Assembly (NCBI RefSeq): GCF_900230225.1 | Contig: NZ_OCNH01000001.1 | Location: 1,612,001-1,676,000, forward strand | Origin: Spirosoma fluviale | GTDB lineage: Bacteria > Bacteroidota > Bacteroidia > Cytophagales > Spirosomataceae | Length of the DNA stretch: 64,000 bases | Reading direction: 5' to 3' | Shown here: one piece after another, positions 33,391 to 40,579 of the stretch | Position numbering within the stretch: the first letter of the stretch is position 1 | Layout of the letters: every line of letters begins with the position of its first letter | Program-made: the position numbers and the translations under genes | The notes under the pieces: model-generated | Seen by the model: only the letters and a program-made list of their open reading frames with translations | Told to the model about the DNA's origin: nothing | Database searches by the model: none

Positions 33391-34668
33391 TTATGTGTTT
33401 GCAAGTTCAACGAACCATTTTTCGTGTGAAAATCCCCGTCTATCTAATTTTAATAACAAATTTTTGATAAAGTTCTCATCTAATATTTGTTTTATAAATG
33501 GCCTTAATAGTGATGATTTCTTTACACTCACGAACTCGTCAATATTTTTGAGTGTATACTCAGATGAAAGACGAAAATTATCTGGAAATGATACTCTTGT
33601 TTCATATTTTGACAATAACTCTTTAGGGAGTCTGATAGGAGGGCATATAAAAGGTACTATATCATCTTCACGATCTAAGCCGTACTGTGTTTTCAACTCT
33701 GCATTGGCCAAATCATAAATCTTCTTGCGTTCAAGATCAAAATCACTATAACTTGCATTTGAATCATAAATCCTAAAACAAATAGCCTTTTTTAATTTCA
33801 AGTATTCATGTATTTCATCCGTTATACTGAAGTTACGGTTATGATATAAGTCACTGTAAAAATTACGAATATCTGTGTAAAACTCACCATCTCTTCCTCT
33901 AGAGCCACTTTGCCGATAATTAAATAAACATAACTCTTCAAGTTTATCTTCAAAACTTATTAAATCTTCCAAACTTATTGATTTGCAAGACGTTACAGGA
34001 AGTGAGTGGCAGGCATAATAAGAATCAAAATATGCTTCTCTATTACTGCTCAATTCCTCAAACATATGCCGTAAGCTATCGTATAGGCCTCTGAAGTGGT
34101 TTCTTAATGGATATTGAGTTCCTATTGGTTTCTTATAGGGTTCGGGGCCACCATAAGGCCCCTTAAATATATGATCAAATTCTCCAGAATAATCATTTAC
34201 CGAATGTGGCATAATATGATCAACTAAGTATAGTAAATTTTGATTATCCCAATATACAAATCTCTCTAAATCTGGGTAAATAATCTGAAAAGCAGAAAAT
34301 TGCGATAATGAAGTCCATTCACAAAGGCAAGTAATTTTATCACTATGATAAGAAATTAAATCAAGTACCTGTTTAGCGATTTCTAAATTTTTGACATCGA
34401 AGTAGTCTACATATTTCCCATCCTTATATCTGCATAGTTCTTTTTCTTGGGCTATATCCTCATTGTGATAACGTATAGTTTTTCCATTGTATCCTTGCTT
34501 CAATTGTTTGTAAATGGAGATGATTGAATCGTCATCATTTATTAAGAATACTAATCTTATTGGGCAGTTTTTCCTTATAATTGACAGCAGAGGTACGTAA
34601 TAGTCAGGATGAGCTAAAATAAAATCCCGTATTAGGATTTCTTGATAAATTACTTCTTGCTCTAACAT
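33391..34668 (-). CDS. Protein of unknown function, 425 aa
   Basis: Not recognised. Soluble, with no signal peptide or membrane segment, mildly acidic, and very AT-rich. The N-terminal 110 residues alternate helix and strand (PIRLVFLINDDDSIISIYKQ), which could be a Rossmann-like or nuclease-type fold; there is an FYTDIRNFYSDLY segment near 270-282. Two clusters of acidic residues are present, but no catalytic signature was identified. Flanked by GC-rich repeat clusters, it looks like a stand-alone cassette. In such islands single large soluble proteins are often defence effectors; that is a guess here. Confidence 0.5.
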   Translation of the reverse strand: MLEQEVIYQEILIRDFILAHPDYYVPLLSIIRKNCPIRLVFLINDDDSIISIYKQLKQGYNGKTIRYHNEDIAQEKELCRYKDGKYVDYFDVKNLEIAKQVLDLISYHSDKITCLCEWTSLSQFSAFQIIYPDLERFVYWDNQNLLYLVDHIMPHSVNDYSGEFDHIFKGPYGGPEPYKKPIGTQYPLRNHFRGLYDSLRHMFEELSSNREAYFDSYYACHSLPVTSCKSISLEDLISFEDKLEELCLFNYRQSGSRGRDGEFYTDIRNFYSDLYHNRNFSITDEIHEYLKLKKAICFRIYDSNASYSDFDLERKKIYDLANAELKTQYGLDREDDIVPFICPPIRLPKELLSKYETRVSFPDNFRLSSEYTLKNIDEFVSVKKSSLLRPFIKQILDENFIKNLLLKLDRRGFSHEKWFVELANT

Positions 34669-34682
34669 AAAAAACTAACTTT

Positions 34683-34860
34683 TTATACCTGCCTAACCGG
34701 GGCGTTTACTCTATCAGCCGGAACCCGCCCAACGAGCAATAAACCTGACCGCTGCGACCTGTCGACCGAAACGCTGAAATGGAAACCCAAACCTGACCAC
34801 GTGGGGCGGTCAAATTGTCGCACGAAACCCACCCTGCAAGCACTTGATGGACGGGCCACC
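34683..34860. repeat. Cluster of GC-rich TGTCG-core repeats
   Basis: Three imperfect copies in tandem (about 34688, 34748, 34793), each a CCTG(C/A)C lead, a GGGCGTT-like centre and a (C/T)TRTCR(G/A)CCG(G/A)AA core. They match copies near 32369, 37536 and 37610. They directly precede the 510-bp direct repeat. Confidence 0.5.
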
Positions 34861-35366
34861 CAACAAGTTATTGTATGCAATTACGCTAAATATCAAACTA
34901 CTGTATAAAAGCTGGTTAACATTTAGCGTTGTTTTAAATAGTACTGTTTAATCTGTCATTAATCTATAAGAGAATGCATGCAACGCTAACCATTTTTGTC
35001 CAAACTTACATGCACTTGATCGTTAAAGTCATTCTAAGTAAATTCTAATTTATTTATCGGTAGAAAAGGCTTTAATATTCTATAAGATTACTTGGATGGT
35101 CAAAATATAGTATAAATTTCAATAGTCAATGACACAAGATTGTAGTTATAAGCGGTTGATTATGAGTAAATTTTCAATCAGAAGGGATCTAGTTGATGAA
35201 GGGTAAATACCTTACGGCTGAAGATGATGCCAAACGGGACAAAGCGTTGGACTCGGTTATTTACGACGTAACAGACTTTACCAGTAAAGCAACGGGAACT
35301 CCGGCGAGCGTGGTTAAACTTGTACGAGAGTGGATTACAACCGATAAAGATGACCTGGAAGACTAA
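34857..35366. repeat. Long direct repeat, copy 1
   Basis: About 510 bp, nearly identical to 39706-40221 apart from scattered substitutions. It begins at CACCCAACAAG and ends with a copy of the last 50-60 codons of the large polyvalent protein. Inside are TTAGCGTTG (34923-34931) and CAACGCTAA (34981-34989), an inverted pair. No complete gene of ordinary length is within it. Confidence 0.85.
35196..35366 (+). pseudogene. Displaced 3' end of the large polyvalent protein gene, copy 2
   Basis: Fifty-six codons from ATG 35196 to TAA 35364. The product matches the last 54-57 residues of the 5180-aa protein (shared RDKALDSVIYD, then GTPASV, KLVREWITTD and DDLED). Homology starts at the same codon (GKY) as in copy 3, and codons are GC-rich in the style of the phage arms. 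It could be read as a tiny protein but is best seen as the old gene end displaced by an insertion. Confidence 0.8.
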
Positions 35367-35799
35367 GATTAGTGATTCGTCTAAAAAGTTTGTGCTTTGA
35401 TGAAGCTTTGTCCTATTAAGTTAGCCAGCAATGTACCTTTTATATTATAGGCTAACTTAATAGGACCCCTTACACACCTGTTTGGATGTGTTGTGTGTTT
35501 TTAATGGACTGATAATCAATAGAAAAAAACATACAGCTTTCGGGGGTTGGTTCGCCAGAACGCGGTGGTGGTTGGGCTGCAACCTTCTTGCGGGACGGGC
35601 TTCTTGTCAGCGGAAACCTTCCCACGCGGAGCGCACAACTATGTACCTTCCATATTTATGACAAGCCTGCCAACTTCTGACTTGTCGAATTAGGCGGCTT
35701 TTCACTGGAAGTTCTTTCGCAAGTATTGAACTTGACTGAATGAGAAGCATCAGCCTCCTTGCTAGGACATGTAGCGGTGGGTTTTTCTCACACAAAAAT
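35367..35799. repeat. Intergenic block with GC-rich repeat copy F
   Basis: No gene seen. About 35505-35605 repeats the block at 30330-30425 (AAACATACAGCTT, GTTCGCCAGAACGCGG, GGTTGGGCTGCAA). An inverted pair AAGTTAGCC and GGCTAACTT with flanking TAATAGGA/TCCTATTA runs over 35410-35465: TCCTATTAAGTTAGCC (from 35411) pairs with GGCTAACTTAATAGGA (to 35465), a 16-bp perfect stem. Two more TGTCG-core units are near 35590 and 35670. Confidence 0.55.
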
Positions 35800-36915
35800 T
35801 TACTTCTTGCTAAGCTTTTCATTTCCAGTACTAAATCCCCAATTTACTCCTAACAGTGATACTAAGTTATTTGTACTTCCAAAGTTTTTACCAAATGCTC
35901 CTGTTATATACAAGTTGTCTTGTACTTTATACTTAATGAGTCCTGTTGAGCGATGAGTTTTTATTTCTTTATTTGCTCTCGAAATATACTCATAGCCAAA
36001 TGATAATTTTTTAAACTCAAATTCGAACTTGCCGCCAATATCAAAGAAATTTTGAATTTCATACTTATCCTGATTGTTCTTTTTGGTCCCATCTGAGAGA
36101 TAACGACCAACCACATACAAGTTCAAATAATTATTTTTTTCATTATCTTCTTTATCTAAACTCTGGGAGTAGTTTAAAGTCAACCAAGTGCCGAAACGAC
36201 CAAAACGATTTGTAGAAAAATCATTGTTAAAAAAAACTGTATTATAGGCTATAGCAAAATCTAAAGCTATTAGTGGCCTAAGATTAACAGCTTTTTTTAT
36301 TGATGAAACGGAATCTTTCTTAGCTATTAGATTTAAAACCCGTGTTTCTATTGCTTTGTATTCATCAGGCTTAATTACTTTAAGTGCAACTGTAGCGCCT
36401 TCCGCATTTAAAGTAGAGTCTACATATTTCAGGTGATTGACAGTTCTAAAATAAGCGTCGTATATGTCTTTACGTTGCTTTGAAGTATATAATTTCAATA
36501 AATTAGTTCTAGCGCCAAACGCAATATTATTAATAGGTTTATTTGTAAGGGTATCATCCTTGTTCACGTAGGCTACCGATAATGATACCGTTTTTAGAGC
36601 GGTTGTCAATTTTCCATTTTGAATACCTATATATTTTAATGCGCTCATATTTTTACCGTGCTTAAAAAACCAAAATGGTGTAATTTCAATGGCATAATTC
36701 TTGGGAAAACCGTTGCTTTCACCAAAAGAGTTAAACGCACCAACTGTAAATGCTTTGACAGAGTTAGGTCGCTCTATACTTGTTGGAGCTTGGTCGAGTA
36801 AAATAAAGCCAGGAGAATTTGGAATTTCTAAATCTTTAAGGGTCAAACTGTCCTTATCTTGTGCAAAACATAGATTAACACAAAAGAAGATAATCAGAGT
36901 TATGAAGCTTTTCAT
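35800..36915 (-). CDS. Outer-membrane beta-barrel-like secreted protein, 371 aa
   Basis: Signal peptide at 1-18 (ends CFA|QD). The mature protein alternates short strands with aromatic residues (SLSVAYVN, FGRFGTWLTLNYSQ, YLNLYVVGRYL, KLSFGYEYISR, NLYITGAFG) and closes with LLGVNWGFS, as in outer-membrane barrels. No transporter or receptor signature was seen. Its start overlaps the stop of the 143-aa gene upstream (ATGA at 36912-36915), so the two are coupled. A surface change that alters phage adsorption is one possible role; that is inference. Confidence 0.55.
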   Translation of the reverse strand: MKSFITLIIFFCVNLCFAQDKDSLTLKDLEIPNSPGFILLDQAPTSIERPNSVKAFTVGAFNSFGESNGFPKNYAIEITPFWFFKHGKNMSALKYIGIQNGKLTTALKTVSLSVAYVNKDDTLTNKPINNIAFGARTNLLKLYTSKQRKDIYDAYFRTVNHLKYVDSTLNAEGATVALKVIKPDEYKAIETRVLNLIAKKDSVSSIKKAVNLRPLIALDFAIAYNTVFFNNDFSTNRFGRFGTWLTLNYSQSLDKEDNEKNNYLNLYVVGRYLSDGTKKNNQDKYEIQNFFDIGGKFEFEFKKLSFGYEYISRANKEIKTHRSTGLIKYKVQDNLYITGAFGKNFGSTNNLVSLLGVNWGFSTGNEKLSKK

Positions 36916-37343
36916 ATCATTTCTACTGGTTTAGTAATAGAAACCATTTTATAATCTGGAGAAACAGTTATATCATCATTATCAAAATTATAAACCTGAT
37001 TATCCGAAAAACCACCAGAGAAACTATAATCTATACGAATTAATTCGACCTCTCTTTTTCGAAGGTCATCGTCTAAATGAGACATATTAATCAATGTTCT
37101 AACAACAATATAGCTTTTTCGCACTTTGGAAGCCAACCCAATAGGAAGAGTGAGAATATCACCATTAGCAGGTTTTTCTGGATTAGGGTTATTACGTTGG
37201 CTAGTAGATTCGTCAATTAAGTTGAATTGGCCACCGCTTCTAAGCAGATAAACTGCGGAATAGGCCGCCCCAGCAGTAATCACGTTTACAGCCGTCGATA
37301 ACTGGTTGTTGTCGACTAAACCTGTGTCGTATACTCTTTTCAT
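36912..37343 (-). CDS. Small protein coupled to the barrel gene, 143 aa
   Basis: Not recognised. No signal peptide; a short hydrophobic segment (NVITAGAAYSAVYLL, about residues 20-34) could be a membrane helix. The rest is beta-rich and charged. It is the first gene of a two-gene minus-strand unit with the barrel protein and overlaps it by 4 bp. Likely functions with its partner, but nothing in the sequence defines how. Confidence 0.5.
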   Translation of the reverse strand: MKRVYDTGLVDNNQLSTAVNVITAGAAYSAVYLLRSGGQFNLIDESTSQRNNPNPEKPANGDILTLPIGLASKVRKSYIVVRTLINMSHLDDDLRKREVELIRIDYSFSGGFSDNQVYNFDNDDITVSPDYKMVSITKPVEMI

Positions 37344-37489
37344 AATTATGTTTTTTTATTGAAAAAACAGAGATTTTTAATATGAAGTTTTTCTGATACT
37401 CGCAATTAGTAATGCTTTGGGAGTAGTTTTTAAAATCATACAAAGTTATTGATACATACGAATCGTGAATAGGGTGTTTTCCCCGTATT

Positions 37490-37645
37490 CTATGGGGCGT
37501 TTACCCTGTCGCATGGAGCTGCCCCGCAAATGAAAACCTGCCCAACTAGGGCGGTTTAACTTGTCAGCCACAACCCGCCGAACGGGCAAAGACTTAGCCT
37601 ATGCGGCCTGCAACCTGTCGCCATAATCCGCCCCGCAAGCACTGC
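37490..37645. repeat. Cluster of GC-rich TGTCG-core repeats
   Basis: Three imperfect copies (about 37492, 37536, 37585-37635), the last with GCGGCCTGCAACCTGTCGCC identical to the copy near 32440. They precede the second clear attC-like hairpin. The stretch 37344-37654 has no gene. Confidence 0.5.
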
Positions 37646-37654
37646 TTGTTGCTA

Positions 37655-37752
37655 TGCACCCAACGCCTTGAAGTGTTGATGCTACGGGGCATAAACCAAC
37701 TGAACATACACAAGCTGTTCCGTAGTTTTCACACTTCAAGGCGTTGGGTGCA
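37655..37752. repeat. attC-like hairpin 3
   Basis: Perfect 22-bp arms (TGCACCCAACGCCTTGAAGT plus GT at 37655-37676, complement at 37731-37752), with an unpaired step and then an inner CTACGG/CCGTAG box. The outer boxes fit attC: ACCCAAC against RYYYAAC and GTTGGGT against GTTRRRY. The nested two-box stem and length near 98 bp are typical of attC. Of all sites in the island this one fits best. Confidence 0.55.
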
Positions 37753-37810
37753 ATTACTCCGCATACTCGCCCCGCTGGCTATCGGATTTACTCTAAAAAA
37801 GACAAAGACT

Positions 37811-38008
37811 ATGACTAATACACAAAACCCTTCCGCCCGCACCAAGCTGGCATGTGAGCTTGAACAGCTACCCCCTTATCTATTTACCCCTATGACGAAA
37901 GAAGGGTACGAACGTAACATGGATATTTATGAGAAGGTATTGGGGATGTGTTTAGGGAATAAAAAAAGCCCCTCCGAGCGAAGGGGCTTTAATGATTGTA
38001 AAGACTGA
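37811..38008 (+). CDS. Small plus-strand protein, 65 aa (candidate)
   Basis: From ATG 37811 it reads MTNTQNPSARTKLACELEQL and continues as a small soluble protein with a YERNMDIYEKVLGMC helix. It is the only plus-strand gene candidate of the cassette region and directly follows attC-like hairpin 3. Its last codons run through the terminator hairpin at 37961-37990 and overlap the end of the minus-strand toxin gene by 20 bp, which weakens the case. No function suggested. Confidence 0.35.
   Translation: MTNTQNPSARTKLACELEQLPPYLFTPMTKEGYERNMDIYEKVLGMCLGNKKSPSERRGFNDCKD
37961..37990 (-). terminator. Terminator of the Panacea-type toxin-antitoxin unit
   Basis: On the minus strand: AAAGCCCCT, 8-nt loop, AGGGGCTTT, then four further T. 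It ends at the stop codon region of the minus-strand 134-aa gene. The flanking A and T runs make it potentially bidirectional, serving also the small plus-strand gene. Confidence 0.75.
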
Positions 38009-38393
38009 ATTTGTTATCTATCCAAAGGATATGGAACACAATACCCTTTTTATAGCCCAGAAAGGGTTTTTTTCCTAAAAATCGCCAAGCCAAAAAAAAT
38101 TTCACATCATCTGTTACTACTTGGTGTATTTTCCCTTTTACCGATCCCCTGTTAATTTTTTCGGTGCCCATTGCATGTCTGCCGGACCCTCTAATATCAT
38201 CCCAAGTTAATTGACTCAACTTGTGAAGCTGCTTAGTAAATGCAACTATTTCATCTTTGTCACATTCGTCTAAATCATACCCCTTCGTTAAATAGCGAAA
38301 ACAGAAAATAGGGTGTTTTATCTCAGAGCTTAACGAATCTATGGTAATCTTTACATTTGGACCCTCAGTAACAGGAGGTCGTTTGATTCCCAT
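37989..38393 (-). CDS. Probable toxin paired with Panacea antitoxin, 134 aa
   Basis: Second gene of a two-gene minus-strand unit, starting 8 bp after the antitoxin stop. Small, basic, soluble. The C-terminus has the pattern of compact RNase or nuclease-like toxins of this kind (DVKFFLAWRFLGKKPFLGY, then VFHILWIDNKFSLYNH), but the fold is not identified. Panacea antitoxins pair with many unrelated toxins, so the toxin call rests on position. AT-rich, frame intact. Confidence 0.55.
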   Translation of the reverse strand: MGIKRPPVTEGPNVKITIDSLSSEIKHPIFCFRYLTKGYDLDECDKDEIVAFTKQLHKLSQLTWDDIRGSGRHAMGTEKINRGSVKGKIHQVVTDDVKFFLAWRFLGKKPFLGYKKGIVFHILWIDNKFSLYNH

Positions 38394-38401
38394 CAGCTTT
38401 A

Positions 38402-38845
38402 CTAGTTGATGTGTTGTTTAAAGAATATCCTCATTGACTCTTGGCTTATATCTGCTTTTCCATTTTCATTCGCATCTCGCCAAGGTGACTCTTGGTGGGT
38501 CATATCCCGAAGCTTCCAAGCAGAAAATTGACCATAAACATTAAAGACTTCTTTAATTAAACTCTCTTGCTCCTCAGTAAAAGCAACAGAAAATTCATAA
38601 TCAGGTGTTGGCGATATAGGTAAGCCAGCATTTTCTTTGTAGGTGTGGTAAAGTTCAGGCACTACTGGTCCATATGTCCAAGGTGCTATTCCATCCGGGA
38701 AAATAGCATCGTCGTGTAATGCTAAGTGGAATCCCTGAACATAATAGACTAACTTTTGAAGTTTAAGATTGGTGACATCGTTATCGCCAACCTCTGTATC
38801 TGCCAGCCTTAAAATATACTCAGCTACATCTCTTGCAGTTGCCAT
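38402..38845 (-). CDS. Panacea (SocA/DUF4065-like) antitoxin
   Basis: 147 aa. The family signature is clear: a start like MATARDVAEYIL, then NLKLQKLVYYVQGFHLALHD (about residues 25-44), AWTYGPVVPELYHTYK as PWTYGPVVPELYHTYK (about 52-67) and a C-terminal helix region. The Panacea domain acts as a general antitoxin for many toxin folds and is also in SocA and GepA-type proteins. It leads the operon with the 134-aa toxin candidate. No own DNA-binding domain was seen, so regulation may be indirect. Confidence 0.85.
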   Translation of the reverse strand: MATARDVAEYILRLADTEVGDNDVTNLKLQKLVYYVQGFHLALHDDAIFPDGIAPWTYGPVVPELYHTYKENAGLPISPTPDYEFSVAFTEEQESLIKEVFNVYGQFSAWKLRDMTHQESPWRDANENGKADISQESMRIFFKQHIN

Positions 38846-39008
38846 ATTGAATGTCGATTAATTATTAGGGACGCAAAGGTAAGGTTAATATACGAAATAT
38901 TCTACTATATATAACACAAGTAGAGTATAATATATTTAAACAATATTAGTGCCAATTATGTCTTAATGATTATTTCTGTTTGATTTTGTTCAAAAATGTG
39001 CAATACTA

Positions 39009-39485
39009 CTAGGATAGTAGCTTGGATATAGTAAAGCCTATACCAATGCCGCCAATTAGGGCACTGAATAACCAAAAAATAAATTGAGCCGTGGACATCT
39101 TCACTTCGTGCGTAGCAATTGGTTTCTCGTTTTGGCTGGGACTAGTTTCGGGTTGGATTTGGGGTAAGACCTCAAAGTCTTGACCTATGTTGTTTCCAGA
39201 ATTATGGTTGCCAAAAATAGAGTTATCAATCTTCACCATTGGGATTTTTGATTCAGACTCTCGCTTGGCTATTAAATCTTTCCATTTTTCGAAACTACCA
39301 GATTCGATAGCTTCATAGCCCTTATCTGTTAAATCATATGTATTGCCGCGTGGGACTATAAGACCAATGGCCTTCATCTTGCTGACTGCCCTTCTGTACA
39401 AATCGGGCGTATCATTACTTATGCCTATATAGTTTCCCTGGGAAACATATAATAAGATTTCATCAATCTGCTCTGATAGGGTCAT
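39009..39485 (-). CDS. Winged-helix protein with C-terminal membrane anchor, 158 aa
   Basis: Residues 1-65 look like a winged helix (helix, GISNDTPDLYRRAVSKMKA recognition-type helix, then GLIVPRGNTYDLTDKGYEA wing). A flexible N/S/P-rich linker with FGNHNSGNNIGQDF follows, and a single membrane helix at about 131-156 ends the protein. Membrane-tethered winged-helix proteins of this sort occur in defence islands with effector-associated roles. The target is unknown. Flanked by empty AT-rich spacers. Confidence 0.5.
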   Translation of the reverse strand: MTLSEQIDEILLYVSQGNYIGISNDTPDLYRRAVSKMKAIGLIVPRGNTYDLTDKGYEAIESGSFEKWKDLIAKRESESKIPMVKIDNSIFGNHNSGNNIGQDFEVLPQIQPETSPSQNEKPIATHEVKMSTAQFIFWLFSALIGGIGIGFTISKLLS

Positions 39486-39705
39486 GCAAGTATAATTTTG
39501 GCGGAAATACTCATTTGTTGTAACACAGCTCTACTCGCCCGTGCCAATCCTGATAAGTAACTCTATTCCCTAAGAGACATAGAGCAACCGGACACGTAGC
39601 ACATAGAGTGACTCAACACCGCTTAACGCCAACGTGGCAGATGGAGTAGTGCCCTGCAAAACGTAGCTGGGTCATAGACTTGCATCGCGTAGCATGTTGG
39701 GACTT
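39486..39705. repeat. Gene-free spacer with divergent cassette-boundary repeats
   Basis: No gene seen. Contains a short direct pair CACGTAGCACATAGAG / ACATAGAGCAACCGGACACG style repeats (about 39574-39615) and GCTTAACGCCAACGTGG near 39630. It ends at AACAAG, where direct repeat copy 2 begins, in the same position as the GC-rich cluster before copy 1. Confidence 0.3.
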
Positions 39706-40221
39706 CACCCAACAAGATATTGTATGCAATTACGCAAAATGTCCAACTACTGTATAAAAGCTGATTTATATTTAGCGTTGTTTTAAATAGTACTGTTTAA
39801 TCTGTCATTAATCTATAAGAGAATGCATGCAACGCTAGCCATTTTTGTCCAAACTTACATGCACTTGATCGTTAAAGTCATTCTAAGTAAATTCTAATTT
39901 ATTTATCGGTAGAAAAGGCTTTAATATTCTATAAGATTACTTGGGTGGTCAAAATATAGTATAAATTTCAATAGTCAATGACACAAGATTGTAGTTATAA
40001 GCGGTTGATTATGAGTAAATTTTTAATCAGAAGGGATCTACTTGAAGAAGGGTAAATACCTTACGGCTGAAGATGATGCCAAACGGGACAAAGCGCTGGA
40101 CTCGGTTATTTACGACGTGACGGATATTGCCAGTAAAGCAACGGGAACCCCGGTGAGCGTGGTTAAATTAATGCGTGAATGGATTACTGGCGATAAAAAA
40201 GATTTGGAGGACAATGGTTAA
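39706..40221. repeat. Long direct repeat, copy 2
   Basis: Nearly identical to 34857-35366, same order: CACCCAACAAG start, the TTAGCGTTG/CAACGCTAG inverted pair, an AT-rich centre and a terminal copy of the large gene's 3' end. One arm base differs in the inverted pair (GCTAGCC against GCTAACC). The two copies bracket 34.86-40.22 kb. Confidence 0.85.
40042..40221 (+). pseudogene. Displaced 3' end of the large polyvalent protein gene, copy 3
   Basis: Readable from TTG 40042 to TAA 40219 (59 codons); the product shares RDKALDSVIYD, ATGTP, REWIT and DLEDN with the end of the 5180-aa protein. It keeps the DLEDN end that copy 2 has lost. GC-rich codon choice resembles the phage arms, not the island. 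It has no normal ATG start, which supports a relic. Confidence 0.8.
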
Positions 40222-40579
40222 TTATAGGTGAGTATGTCCATTAAAGGTCGTACTTGGCTTGCAGCCCAAACTCATAAAGTGAGATAGTAAACAGTAGAGT
40301 AAAACTTTATTTTCACTAGGTTTCCAAAGAAGGACATAGGCTCTTCTATTGTCTCTGAGATACTGAATAGTTGACAACAATGTATTTTATGCGCATGTTA
40401 GCAGACAATTTGCAAATTCTACTTAACGTACGTGTTGACTGACTAATAATGAGAAATTTAATTTACCGAACATGCCTTTGTGATCTCACCCTCGTTTGAC
40501 TACAAATCTGCATTCATGGACGAACAACTATTCCTCGATAACTCGCCCAAGTGGAGAGAATATAACTAGTCAGTAAGTG
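40222..40579. other. Gene-free AT-rich spacer
   Basis: No gene, hairpin of note or repeat copy was seen in this stretch. It separates the last copy of the large gene's 3' end from the next minus-strand gene and lacks the E/F-type block found after the other two 3' ends. Confidence 0.5.

Noticed and set aside
31300..37750. Hairpins considered as insertion sequence ends
   Set aside because: No transposase gene, no target-site duplication and no matching terminal pair around any gene; attC-like structure fits better.
34857..40221. Integrative element with its own integrase between the two direct repeats
   Set aside because: No tyrosine or serine recombinase gene was found there; if the repeats are attachment sites the enzyme is elsewhere or lost.
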